The notes under the pieces are model-generated. The model was not told the origin of the DNA. It searched no databases and worked only from the letters and a program-made list of their open reading frames with translations. Below, in pieces: positions 7,469-15,659 of a stretch of 64,000 nucleotides of DNA. The translations under genes and the position numbers were made by a program. This stretch comes from Pseudophaeobacter flagellatus. GTDB lineage: Bacteria; Pseudomonadota; Alphaproteobacteria; Rhodobacterales; Rhodobacteraceae. The stretch is from NCBI RefSeq assembly GCF_021228235.1, contig NZ_JAJQRG010000003.1:372001-436000 (forward strand), written 5' to 3'. Each line of letters starts with the position of its first letter. The stretch's first letter is position 1.

Positions 7469-7888
7469 ATGACAGAACGAATGACAGCAAAAGAATACCA
7501 AGAGGCCCAGCGCTCCGATACAGGGCAGGGAGAAGACCGCAGACGGGTACGGGGCACCATACGCACCACCACGGCAGACGGCATCACCCATGACAGCAAG
7601 ACAGAGGCCCAGCGCTGGGAAGAGTTGAAGCTGATGCAGGCGGCAGGCGAGATCTGTGGGCTGCAGCGCCAGGTAGATATCGGCCTGGTGGGGCGGGACG
7701 GCCCCATTATGACAGATGGGGGAAAACAGCAGCGGGTCTACCGTGCGGACTTTGTCTATGTCGACAACGCGCTGGGCATCACCGTGGTTGAGGATCGCAA
7801 GGGTCACGAGACCGAGGTGTTCAAGCTGAAAAAGGCGATCCTTGCCGCGCAGGGGCGTGAAATCAAAATCACCAAGGCAAAGAGCTAA
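7469..7888 (+). CDS. DUF1064 family putative nuclease
   Basis: A 139-residue protein with the DUF1064 pattern: HDSKTEAQRWEELKLMQAAG near residue 38, then a hydrophobic strand with Asp (YRADFVYVD) and VVEDRKGHETEVFKLKKAI. The E ... D ... ExxK-like arrangement (EDRKG) fits the PD-(D/E)XK nuclease fold predicted for this family, and such proteins occur in phage replication and recombination clusters. Ribosome binding site is weak; a second Met is at residue 5. Confidence 0.75.
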   Translation: MTERMTAKEYQEAQRSDTGQGEDRRRVRGTIRTTTADGITHDSKTEAQRWEELKLMQAAGEICGLQRQVDIGLVGRDGPIMTDGGKQQRVYRADFVYVDNALGITVVEDRKGHETEVFKLKKAILAAQGREIKITKAKS

Positions 7889-7891
7889 ACC

Positions 7892-8506
7892 ATGGGCATC
7901 GAGCAGGGGTTGCCCCTTGATGAAGAGCAGGGCGCGCTGGGCGGGAAAGAGGCAGAGTTGCAAGCCGAGATCCGCGAACTGCGCGGACTTCTCGAGCGTG
8001 CGGGACGCGTTGGGCGGTCGCAGTCTGATCGCCCAGCGCCGAAGGCAATGGCCCAGCAGCTTGCCCTGCCGGATGTGGTGCGCTTCCCTCTGGCGGAGTT
8101 TGCAGAGGGAAGGGGGCAAAGGGTGCCGCTGCCGGAAAGCGTCGAAGAGATTGCCGAGGTGATCGGGCGCGGTGATGCAGTGCGGCTGGTGGAAGGCACG
8201 CGCGCCAGCGGAAAGCGCCGTTGGCGCCGCTCGCTATATGTCCCAACCGATATGACCGCAGAGCACCGTATCGCTTCTATGATCGGCTTAGAGGCCGCCA
8301 CGCGCCTCAGTTTCAGCCACGGCAATTGCATTGTCGAGCTGCCTTCCTGTTTCGCCCTGCGTAAAGCCTACGCCGCAGACCATGCTTCGCGCCTGAGCGA
8401 TGCTGGCGCCACCCAAGCGGAGATTGCAAACGAGATGGGGGTTGAGCAGAAGACGGTAAAGAGCTTGCTGGATGTTGCAAGTTATTGGCAGCAGAGACTT
8501 AGCTAA
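7892..8506 (+). CDS. Mor-like transcription activator
   Basis: A 204-residue protein. Residues ~85-200 follow the Mor/Mu middle-activator pattern: a helical segment (PESVEEIAEVIGRGDAVRLV), a strand (RRSLYVP), IASMIGLEAATRLSFSHGN, a second strand ending in Pro (IVELPS), then a C-terminal HTH (GATQAEIANEMGVEQKTVKS). The N-terminal ~60 residues are a coiled-coil-like extra region. Its place at the end of the early operon, upstream of late genes, fits a late-gene activator. Family assignment is by pattern and moderately sure. Confidence 0.65.
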   Translation: MGIEQGLPLDEEQGALGGKEAELQAEIRELRGLLERAGRVGRSQSDRPAPKAMAQQLALPDVVRFPLAEFAEGRGQRVPLPESVEEIAEVIGRGDAVRLVEGTRASGKRRWRRSLYVPTDMTAEHRIASMIGLEAATRLSFSHGNCIVELPSCFALRKAYAADHASRLSDAGATQAEIANEMGVEQKTVKSLLDVASYWQQRLS

Positions 8507-8683
8507 CAAATCCGCCTGCAACAATACTACCTATGAGCTGCACAGGGGGCGCCAGATTGACGGTGGTGCGGTCAAGACTGGGCGGAGTGAGGGCGGACTT
8601 GCGCTACGGTGAAAAAGGAGCATAAATCTCCCCACTAGTGGAAGAATGGCTTATCGGTTTTGATCCGGAATAGGAGCAAGTGT

Positions 8684-8878
8684 ATGCCTAAAACGAGGCC
8701 ACCCCGAGAACGCGCAGCTCGCTCCCTATGTGAGCTGGAGGGGAACCCACCGAATGCCACGATGGACGGTGCACCCATGTGGGTGTCGTACCTTCCGGAG
8801 GTGGATGCGGTGTTGCGGGCCGCTCTGGGAGATGAGGCTTGGGCGGCCATGAAGGCTGAAGAGGTAAGTCCAGAATAG
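8684..8878 (+). CDS. Small hypothetical phage protein (64 aa)
   Basis: A 64-residue protein with a clear ribosome binding site (TAGGAGCAAGTGT before ATG 8684). The sequence begins with a basic stretch (KTRPPRERAAR) and ends with an amphipathic helix (LPEVDAVLRAALGDEAWAAM). No recognised family. A frame upstream to 8660 exists, but the binding site decides for the shorter start. Confidence 0.6.
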   Translation: MPKTRPPRERAARSLCELEGNPPNATMDGAPMWVSYLPEVDAVLRAALGDEAWAAMKAEEVSPE

Positions 8879-9042
8879 GAGGGAGGTTCTTACATCGCGC
8901 AGCATTTCTGAAGGCCGAAGAACCGCTATGCCGGACTTTGCTGCCGCTTACTCGAACATTGACTAAGTTACAGGCTGATGGTTATTCAAGCAAATTTTTC
9001 CCAGAGTGGGAAGCTCCGGCAAAACCAAAGGGGGAGCGCAAA

Positions 9043-9528
9043 ATGGACTTGAGTGTTGAGGTAAGGCTGGGACAGGGTGGCCACAAGGACTTGTTCCTAA
9101 AAATCCCTTTGCTCGGTGTCAGCGTTTGCGCCGACACCTACTACTTTGTTCTTGCTTTAGAAGAGCGACAGATCCGAGTTGATGAAGTTGCCATTCGGCA
9201 GGCTGTGGTATCACTACTGCAATATTGGATAGATAGGGCATCAAATTTGAAAGATCTGGAAACAATCCATCTCCCGTTCGATTTCAGTGATCAATACACT
9301 GGCTGTCTACAAGTGACTGCCGAAGGCTCCAGTTTCCACCTATCTTATGGTTTTAGCCTTATTGAAGGCTGGCGCGTTAACCCGCTTAGTCCTGGGCATT
9401 ACTCCCATCAGGTCGGTGATTTTCGACAACAGGAAAACTGTGAGCATAGGATTCCTAGGAGTGACTTTATCGGTACCCTTAATAGGAGCATCGCTGACCT
9501 CGAAAGTGAAACAGCACAGCCGCTATAG
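9043..9528 (+). CDS. Hypothetical protein (161 aa), possible moron
   Basis: A 161-residue protein rich in beta strands, with SDQYTGCLQVT and GWRVNPLSPGHYSHQVGDFR as the most distinctive segments. I chose ATG 9043 because GGGGGAG precedes it by six bases; a TTG at 8938 would add 35 residues without a binding site. No family recognised and no signal peptide. Its base composition is more AT-rich than the replication genes, and it starts the cargo zone between early and late genes. Confidence 0.6.
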   Translation: MDLSVEVRLGQGGHKDLFLKIPLLGVSVCADTYYFVLALEERQIRVDEVAIRQAVVSLLQYWIDRASNLKDLETIHLPFDFSDQYTGCLQVTAEGSSFHLSYGFSLIEGWRVNPLSPGHYSHQVGDFRQQENCEHRIPRSDFIGTLNRSIADLESETAQPL

Positions 9529-9738
9529 CTGTCCGGTGTCAATCGTAATCGGTGTAACTATGGGCTCACAGCTGACATGCGGCGATGCGGCGCGCCGGGG
9601 AAGATCGTCCAGCACCGCAACGACGGTTCCGGCCCTTTGCTGCCGTTGACCGACGGGGCGAGATGCTGCGGTCGCAGCCCGCATTGCCGCCGTTTGCTGC
9701 GGATGCGAACTTAAGCCCAACGCGAACTGGTCGCGTGC

Positions 9739-9768
9739 AGGATGAAGCGGACTACTCCGCTTCATCCT
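9739..9768. terminator. Perfect 13-bp stem hairpin
   Basis: AGGATGAAGCGGA / TCCGCTTCATCCT with a four-base CTAC loop, 31 bases past the stop-side end of the minus-strand DUF4399 gene (its stop is at 9800). There is no U-run on either strand, so it may be an RNA-stabilising or Rho-assisted end structure rather than a classic terminator. The surrounding 9529-9799 holds no supported gene. Confidence 0.5.
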
Positions 9769-9799
9769 CTGAGCTGTAGGCTGCTGTGGCGAAGCCGGT

Positions 9800-10228
9800 T
9801 TAGTTCACCGTGATTGTAATAACCTCGCTCATCACAGGCGGGTTGTGTGGAACGTGGCTCCAATCGCCAAGCAACAGTTGCAGCGTATGCGTGCCTGCAG
9901 GCAGATCTTTGGTCACCTGTGTCTGGCCACCCCCGAAATGGACGATCTTGTCCGTTGCGGGCAGTCCGGAATCCATGTCCAGCGTACTTGGGTCGGCGTC
10001 GATCAGAAGATGATGGTGGCCGGTGTTGTCCACGTCTGTTCCGGCCGGGGCGACGCCCATACCCTCCAATCCAAAAACGATAGTAACCGGATTTGACACC
10101 GTGGATCCATCCGTCGGCGAAACAATGTACGCGCTGGCACCTTCGGGCGCAGGGCTCCGGTGAGAGTCGGCGGACGCAGTCCCGGTAATCAGAAGTCCTG
10201 CCGTAGCAGCGATTATCAAATGCTTCAT
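9800..10228 (-). CDS. Secreted DUF4399 protein
   Basis: A 142-residue protein with a clear Sec signal peptide (MKHLIIAATAGLLITGTASA, cleavage after ~20), so probably periplasmic. The mature part matches DUF4399: VFGLEGMGVAPAGTD, then TGHHHLLIDAD, HFGGGQTQ and GTHTLQLLLGDWSHVPH. Function of the family is unknown; conserved His and Asp residues suggest metal binding. GGGAGG precedes ATG 10228 by four bases; the longer frame to 10297 is not needed. It sits inside the prophage cargo zone, on the opposite strand to phage late genes, so it looks like a moron acquired from a bacterial chromosome. Confidence 0.8.
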   Translation of the reverse strand: MKHLIIAATAGLLITGTASADSHRSPAPEGASAYIVSPTDGSTVSNPVTIVFGLEGMGVAPAGTDVDNTGHHHLLIDADPSTLDMDSGLPATDKIVHFGGGQTQVTKDLPAGTHTLQLLLGDWSHVPHNPPVMSEVITITVN

Positions 10229-10453
10229 TTTATCCTCCCAGAAAAATAGCCGATTGGCCCACTTGTAACAGTATAGCACGCCAGTCCTCTTGGCCACAAA
10301 ACGCTATGTAAGAGTCTAGTCGGCCCAGACCTGCCGTTCGACGCGTCACCCGTCGCTACGGCGCAGCACCCCGAAGCGGTCATCCATGGCATCGTGCAGA
10401 ATTGGTCGTCAGGCAAAGATCAGCGGCGAGTACCGAGCTGCTGAGACCGGACA

Positions 10454-10488
10454 GTGAAGGACCTTTCGAATGTGGTCCTTCACCTTTT
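10454..10488. terminator. Hairpin between helicase-nuclease and DUF4399 genes
   Basis: GTGAAGGACC / GGTCCTTCAC, a perfect 10-bp stem with a 10-base loop, followed on the plus strand by CTTTTG. It lies 23 bp beyond the stop codon of the minus-strand helicase-nuclease gene, so it could end that transcript, although the U-run is on the other strand. Confidence 0.55.
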
Positions 10489-10510
10489 GCCAACTACACT
10501 GACGAGATTT

Positions 10511-13060
10511 TCACATCAAAGACTTGAGTAGTCTGCGCGAGAACGCAGTCGACAAACCGCCAATCTGATACTCCGGAAGCATGCCGAGCTCCTTCAGCAT
10601 GTGCCAACGTTCAAGCTGCGTCCTGCCAACCAAATCGTCGATACGTGCCACAAAGCCATTGCATACCTCGCAGAACTCATCTGGTGAGGCTAGGAACAGA
10701 TGATCGCCCGGAGAGGCGTTGCCGCTCACGACACCCAGAGGGCCTAACACGATCACTCCGCTGAAGCCGTATCCATCATAATGCTCTTGCAGCCATTCAA
10801 TATGATTAAGAGATTGCCCGACCGCATCTTTCTTGTATGTCGTATCACCTTCTTTTTTTTGGGTCTTCAGCTCGAACGCGATAAGCTCCTTGGTCTCCTC
10901 TGAGCTCCAGACGACGTCTGGCCCCTTCTTGAAAACATTGTCAGGTCTAGCCGTTTCAAAACCGAGGAGTTCACCAATGATGCGGCAAGCTTCTTCCCTC
11001 TCATTGGACGACTTTGAGTGGTTTCCAACGATTGAGATACTACGTCTAAGCGAGGCCGCGTACTTCGAGAACGGGTTCCCGGCCTTCATGTTCAAATCCG
11101 CCAACTTCCGTTGCACAGGGTTCTCGGTGTCCAGTTCTCCCTGCTCGGTATCGAATTTACTAATGAGAGGAACATTGAGCCTTGGCGTAAGCCTTGATCT
11201 GGCCCGTGAGTAATGCGTCGAGGCGGACCCCAAATCTCCATCCATTTCGTAAGTCATACCAAGCCAAAGATCATACCAACCTGCGAGCTTTGAGTCGACG
11301 GGTGCGATATTGTCGACAACTGACATGAGAGATTGTCGAGCCCTTTGACCATCCCCATGCCAAAGGTAGCTCATGAACTCACTTTCAGCCGACGCGCCAC
11401 TTGCCAACTTCTCCTCACGCTCCCGCACCAAATTTATCGAGTCTTCATCTACCTCCAAGCCATCGATAGTTTCGCCGTAAAATTTCAGCCATTCTTTGTC
11501 GCGAACCTTACTTTCGCCATTTCCAAGAATGTTATTCAACAATTCAACCAGTTGCTCGTTGTTGCTCTCACCTATCTGCTCTTGCAAACTTGCTCCCAAC
11601 AGGAACTGCTTTCGAATTAACGCCGGGAGTAGAGCAATATTTCTATCGTTCTTGCACCACGTATTCAGGTCATGGCCGTATATGATAAACGCACCGTAAT
11701 CGCTTCGTCCTCGGTTAATTCTACCCAGAAGCTGCGTCAAACGAGTTGACGTTTTGGTAGCGTTCTGGCTCAACATCTGCAGAGCTTCGACTTGATAGCG
11801 TTCTTGAGAATTGGAGCCACTTGGGCTTCCATCGATGATCATAACTCTACATGTGTTTTGCGGAAGGTCTATTCCGTCGACCCTAGACACCAAGCAGAAT
11901 GCCCCAGTGTCACTGACGCGGAAATCATTCAAAGCTTCTGAAAAGTCGTCCGCCGAGGGCGGCTTGCACACTTCCTTCCATACCCCTGCCTTTCTGTAGC
12001 TGGGTACAGAAACGAGAACTTTCGACTCCGCCTTTAGGCGGTTGGCTAAATCTATCTTCCCATCGGGATCCTTGAGCAAAGAGCCAAGTATGATAACCCT
12101 CTCCCCGTTGCCAGCATCATTGTTCGGCTCGATCCTGTTAACTTTGGGGGTTCCAAATGCTCTTATGAAGTCCGTTGGATAGTCCAACGTTGCGGACAGA
12201 TATATTCTCCTTGGGCAGCTCAGAACATGCTCAAAGTGAGCATTCGGAATGAATGGAGGACAAATTTCAACCTCACGGGAGGACACATACACTGCGCAAT
12301 AGGAAATGTGCTCGAAGAGTTGAAGCATAGGGAATAGGAGGTCCTTGTGCTTCCGATAATCGTAGGCTTTGAAGGCATCGATGATTGCACCGGAATTTCT
12401 TGCTGCTGTCATAGGGGGACATAACGTAGTCCCGCCGGATGCCTCGTCGACAACAAACTTTAGATGGTCCCCCTTCTTAATATTCTCGAACTCTGGTCGG
12501 ACGATTTCGACTAATCGGTTGTACAAGTCTTCATGATCGGCGACCGAAACGGACACAGTGAGACTATCTCGGATCAGTCTTTCCGATACGTGAGCATCGT
12601 CAAAAATTATCCCACCAAGCTGGAATTTCTTAAAGGGGGAGGTCGACAGAAAGAGCGCTTGGTAGGTCGTTATGCAGAATGACTTACCTGTTTCGAATTT
12701 ATCGTTGGAGTAACTGCCACCAGTCCTTGTAGTATAGCTTAGGCCAAGTTTCTCAGCTTCGCGCGCAGTCTGTTCGACGAGGTCAATCGTACTGCAAACA
12801 AAGAGAACATTCTCCACGCCTTCATTGACCAGACTCTGGGCTGCCATCAACCCCACAATGGACTTCCCCGCGCCCGTGTTGAGAATTATCAGATTGTCCT
12901 TTTCTTTGCGCGCTTCATTCCATGCCGCAAGGGCGTCCGCCTGCCCCTTCCAAAGATCATTGGGAGCACCGCCTGTATTTGGTGTTTTCTTAAATATATC
13001 GATGGGGTCGGTTGGTGCTGACTTCGAATTTGGCCGAGACAGTTTTGAAAAATCTACCAT
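10511..13060 (-). CDS. SF2 helicase with C-terminal PD-(D/E)XK nuclease; candidate phage-defence protein
   Basis: An 849-residue single-gene unit. SF2 motifs in order: I NTGAGKS (61-67), Ia around VLFVCSTIDLVEQT (85-98), II FDDAH (153-157, a DEAH variant), III LSATL (288-292), V around VSRVDGIDLP, VI QLLGRINRGR (443-452). A TPR-like helical stretch lies near 595-622. The C-terminal ~685-760 has a PD-(D/E)XK pattern: GPDVVW (713-718) and AFELKTQ (728-734, the ExK element). This resembles predicted helicase-nuclease defence proteins such as Hna (abortive infection), but I cannot confirm homology. It is on the strand opposite the late genes and visibly AT-rich, as expected for prophage cargo. 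It could instead be another DNA-repair or restriction-type helicase. Confidence 0.85.
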   Translation of the reverse strand: MVDFSKLSRPNSKSAPTDPIDIFKKTPNTGGAPNDLWKGQADALAAWNEARKEKDNLIILNTGAGKSIVGLMAAQSLVNEGVENVLFVCSTIDLVEQTAREAEKLGLSYTTRTGGSYSNDKFETGKSFCITTYQALFLSTSPFKKFQLGGIIFDDAHVSERLIRDSLTVSVSVADHEDLYNRLVEIVRPEFENIKKGDHLKFVVDEASGGTTLCPPMTAARNSGAIIDAFKAYDYRKHKDLLFPMLQLFEHISYCAVYVSSREVEICPPFIPNAHFEHVLSCPRRIYLSATLDYPTDFIRAFGTPKVNRIEPNNDAGNGERVIILGSLLKDPDGKIDLANRLKAESKVLVSVPSYRKAGVWKEVCKPPSADDFSEALNDFRVSDTGAFCLVSRVDGIDLPQNTCRVMIIDGSPSGSNSQERYQVEALQMLSQNATKTSTRLTQLLGRINRGRSDYGAFIIYGHDLNTWCKNDRNIALLPALIRKQFLLGASLQEQIGESNNEQLVELLNNILGNGESKVRDKEWLKFYGETIDGLEVDEDSINLVREREEKLASGASAESEFMSYLWHGDGQRARQSLMSVVDNIAPVDSKLAGWYDLWLGMTYEMDGDLGSASTHYSRARSRLTPRLNVPLISKFDTEQGELDTENPVQRKLADLNMKAGNPFSKYAASLRRSISIVGNHSKSSNEREEACRIIGELLGFETARPDNVFKKGPDVVWSSEETKELIAFELKTQKKEGDTTYKKDAVGQSLNHIEWLQEHYDGYGFSGVIVLGPLGVVSGNASPGDHLFLASPDEFCEVCNGFVARIDDLVGRTQLERWHMLKELGMLPEYQIGGLSTAFSRRLLKSLM

Positions 13061-13471
13061 GGTTTTAAGGTGCTTTCGACTGAGTAATCACACCCACACT
13101 ACACCCCAATGTGGAATCGAGTTCAATGTTTTCCCGGTTTTCGTTGTCGGCAGTCTGCTGAAGACGCCGCCTCTTGATCAGGCCTGAGCGAACCGCGCCA
13201 ATCAGTGCAAACAAGCCATCAGTGCCAAGGACCGCTACGTGACCTTAGCCGTCGTTCATCCAAGGCGCAGCGAAAGCCCGCTCTCCGCCCTTCCTGTAAG
13301 CACACCCCCTGGATCTGACCATGCAAGCATGGGGCTGCTTCGGGTCGGAAACGGTAATTCTGGGCTTCCTAAGAAAACTGCCAGAGGCGGAGCTACAAGA
13401 TAGCTGCGATTTTGACCTCAAACCAACGGGCGCGCACGACTGCCGCCAGTTAGCGGAGAGGTCAGAGTTGC
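13061..13471. other. 411-bp junction between cargo and lysis module
   Basis: No supported gene. It contains the promoter of the minus-strand helicase-nuclease gene and probably the start of the rightward late transcript. G+C rises again after about 13180, consistent with a cargo boundary near there. Confidence 0.5.
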
Positions 13472-13810
13472 ATGACGCAGCCTACAATCACCAAGAACAT
13501 TTCGCTGGGCACAATCCTTAGCCTGGTGACAATCCTCACCTCCTTAGCCTTCGCATGGGGGCAGTTCAACACGCGCATGTCTGTGACAGAGGCGACGATC
13601 AGCCGTCTAGAGGGGCAGGTCGTTGCGCTGGATGACTTTCAGCGCCTTGAGGATCAGCTCGACCGCATCAGCCCCCGACTGCGCCAAGTTGAGCAGCGGA
13701 TCAGCGCGCAGGACGCCACTCTAGACCGCATTCTTGAAACGCTGGTTGATATCCGCGCGCGCCTGGACCGCCGCTCGCCGCCGACCAGCTATTTTCCCGA
13801 AAAACAATAG
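13472..13810 (+). CDS. Phage membrane coiled-coil protein (lysis region)
   Basis: A 112-residue protein. Residues ~10-32 are one membrane segment (ISLGTILSLVTILTSLAFAW) and the rest is a long coiled coil (ATISRLEGQVVALDDFQRLE, then DRISPRLRQVEQRISAQDATLD). The N-in, helical C-out architecture resembles small phage lysis-region membrane proteins, such as antiholins or Rz-like proteins. A separate spanin is encoded two genes later, so an antiholin/holin-accessory role is as likely. A weak GGAGAGG lies upstream of ATG 13472. Confidence 0.7.
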   Translation: MTQPTITKNISLGTILSLVTILTSLAFAWGQFNTRMSVTEATISRLEGQVVALDDFQRLEDQLDRISPRLRQVEQRISAQDATLDRILETLVDIRARLDRRSPPTSYFPEKQ

Positions 13811-13819
13811 GAGCTTACA

Positions 13820-14548
13820 ATGAAGCTACTTCCCAACTGGAAATCAGTGCTAGCCGGGTCTTGGTCGGTGTGGTTGATCGCTTTGGCATGCGTGCTGTCT
13901 TCTGTTCCCGTTTTTGTCTCTCTGGTGTCGCCTGGGTTGCTGGGCGTGGATCCTGTCATGTTTGCAGCTGCGGCTGCCGTGGTGAATGCTTTGGCTATTC
14001 CGGCCCGCCTCGTCGCCCAGGCTGGGTTGTCAAATGCGCTTGGTGTGTTTCGGCGTGATGCCAGTGGTGCGATGCGCAAACGGGCGGCTCTGGGCCTGGG
14101 TGCGGGCGCTTTGGTGATTTCCTTGGCGACGCCCTTCATTGCAAAATGGGAAGGCGTCCGACTTGAGGCCTATCGCGATATTGTCGGTGTTCCGACGATC
14201 TGTTTTGGCGACACGCACGGCGTCAGGATGGGCGAAAAAGCCAGCATGTCGGATTGTGTCGCCCGCTTAAAGGCTGATGTGCATATGTTTTATGCTGAGA
14301 TTAGCCGCTGCATGACAAACCCCGACATTCCGGCTGGTGTTCAGGCATCCATGCTTGAGCTGGCCTTCAATGTGGGATCTGGCCCGGTGTGTCGGTCAAC
14401 CATGATGCGCCTCGCCAATGCTGGGCAATACAGCCGGGCCTGCAGTGAATTGCACCGGTGGGTGCGAGCGGGCGGCAAGCGTGTTCGGGGGCTGGAAAAC
14501 CGGCGTGCCGATAGCAAGCGCGCGCTGTGCATGGACGGCCTTAGCTGA
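13820..14548 (+). CDS. Holin-like membrane domain fused to GH24 SAR endolysin
   Basis: A 242-residue lysis protein. Residues 15-70 carry two hydrophobic segments (WSVWLIALACVLSSVPVFVS; MFAAAAAVVNALAIPA) typical of small alphaproteobacterial phage holin-like proteins. A third weakly hydrophobic Gly/Ala-rich segment at ~89-106 directly precedes the lysozyme domain, as in SAR endolysins. The GH24 domain has the catalytic triad E111, D120, T126 (KWEG, YRDIVG, VPTICFG) with the same 9 and 6 spacing as phage P21/P1 lysozymes. It should cleave peptidoglycan glycan strands after membrane release. GGAG lies before ATG 13820. Confidence 0.85.
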   Translation: MKLLPNWKSVLAGSWSVWLIALACVLSSVPVFVSLVSPGLLGVDPVMFAAAAAVVNALAIPARLVAQAGLSNALGVFRRDASGAMRKRAALGLGAGALVISLATPFIAKWEGVRLEAYRDIVGVPTICFGDTHGVRMGEKASMSDCVARLKADVHMFYAEISRCMTNPDIPAGVQASMLELAFNVGSGPVCRSTMMRLANAGQYSRACSELHRWVRAGGKRVRGLENRRADSKRALCMDGLS

Positions 14549-14931
14549 TGGACTGGCGGGCCTGCTCACTGGGGCTGTTACTGCTGGTTTCTTGCGGCAC
14601 TCCTGTCGGGAAACTGGCAGGCCTTGCAGGTGGCGGGCCGAATGTCGCCGCCAACGTGCAGGCAGGCCGAACCAATGCCCAGACTGTTGGCAATGCCGTG
14701 TTCTCAGATCAGCGCGTTACCCGTTCCCAAGCCAGATCAATCGAGCAGAGTACAGGCAGGACCGGTGTGCGCAGCGAAAGCGTTGAGACGTTGATCGTGC
14801 GCGAAGATCCACCGGCCTGGTTGCTACTGCTCGCATTGGTCGGCTGGCTGGCTCCGACGCCGCGCCAGATCGGTTTGGCCGCCTGGACAGGCACCCGCCG
14901 TATGTTTTCGCGGGTCCTTCCCGGGGGGTAA
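14548..14931 (+). CDS. Unimolecular spanin (spanin2-like lipoprotein)
   Basis: A 127-residue protein with an N-terminal lipoprotein signal (lipobox LVSC, Cys16) and a C-terminal membrane segment (~89-102, PPAWLLLLALVGWL). Outer-membrane lipid anchor plus inner-membrane segment is the u-spanin architecture, which fuses inner and outer membranes in the last step of lysis. The middle, ANVQAGRTNAQTVGNAV and ARSIEQSTG, resembles the phage spanin2 family. The start overlaps the endolysin stop (TGATG), giving a coupled lysis cassette. Confidence 0.8.
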   Translation: MDWRACSLGLLLLVSCGTPVGKLAGLAGGGPNVAANVQAGRTNAQTVGNAVFSDQRVTRSQARSIEQSTGRTGVRSESVETLIVREDPPAWLLLLALVGWLAPTPRQIGLAAWTGTRRMFSRVLPGG

Positions 14932-15104
14932 CGGCCTGTGGGTAGTAAGATGCGCAGAAATTTATGTGTGCGTGCCGCTGGGGTAGGGGGTTGTTGTTTA
15001 TATAGATCGCGCAACCATCTGAAACAAAACGCAGATCCAGATTGGAAATGTAAAAAAGCTACCTCTTGAGCAGAACAGAGGTGCGTTATTGGTCAGGGGT
15101 TCAA

Positions 15105-15659
15105 GTGACTGTAAAGAAAAAGAAATCACGCGGCAGAGAAGTAAACCGCACCGAACTGGCCGAAATCAACGGCGTGTCACTTCCTACTATTGAAAGCTGG
15201 GTGCGACGCGATTGTCCCGTTGTGCAGCGGGGCGGGCGCGGGCGGGCTTGGACATTCAACACCGCCGATGTTCGAAACTGGCGCGAGGACGATATCAGAG
15301 CGGAGTCCAGCCATACCACGCACGCCACCAAAGACGAGTTGCTGTTGCGCAAGTTGGCCGCCGAAACCGAACAGGCTGAACTGGATCTTGCAAAATCCAA
15401 AGATGAGGTCGTGCCGGTTGAGCAGCTTGAACGGGCCATGGTCAAAGCCTTTGGTGAGGTGCGCGCGGGCCTGCGCAATGTGGTGCCCAGCCGGGCGGCC
15501 AGCCGTTTGCTGGGTGAAACCGATGAGACAACACTCAAGGCAGTTTTGCTGGAAGAAATTGATCACGCGCTCGAGGCCCTGGCCGATAGTGATCTGATCA
15601 ACGAATCCGATTTGGATCTTGAAGACAATGAGGAAAGCGAGGGGGCGGAAAGTGCGTGA
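15105..15659 (+). CDS. Terminase small subunit (Nu1-like)
   Basis: A lambda Nu1-type DNA-packaging protein that binds near cos and recruits the large subunit. The N-terminal winged HTH is seen as EVNRTELAEINGVSLPTIES and WVRRDCPVVQRGGRGRAWTF (about residues 10-50 from this start). A helical region (LLLRKLAAETEQAELDLAKS) and an acidic C-terminus follow, as in Nu1. GTG at 15105 with AGGGG upstream is preferred. A TTG at 15066 in frame would add 13 residues but has no ribosome binding site. The stop overlaps the terminase large start (GTGA). Confidence 0.8.
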   Translation: MTVKKKKSRGREVNRTELAEINGVSLPTIESWVRRDCPVVQRGGRGRAWTFNTADVRNWREDDIRAESSHTTHATKDELLLRKLAAETEQAELDLAKSKDEVVPVEQLERAMVKAFGEVRAGLRNVVPSRAASRLLGETDETTLKAVLLEEIDHALEALADSDLINESDLDLEDNEESEGAESA

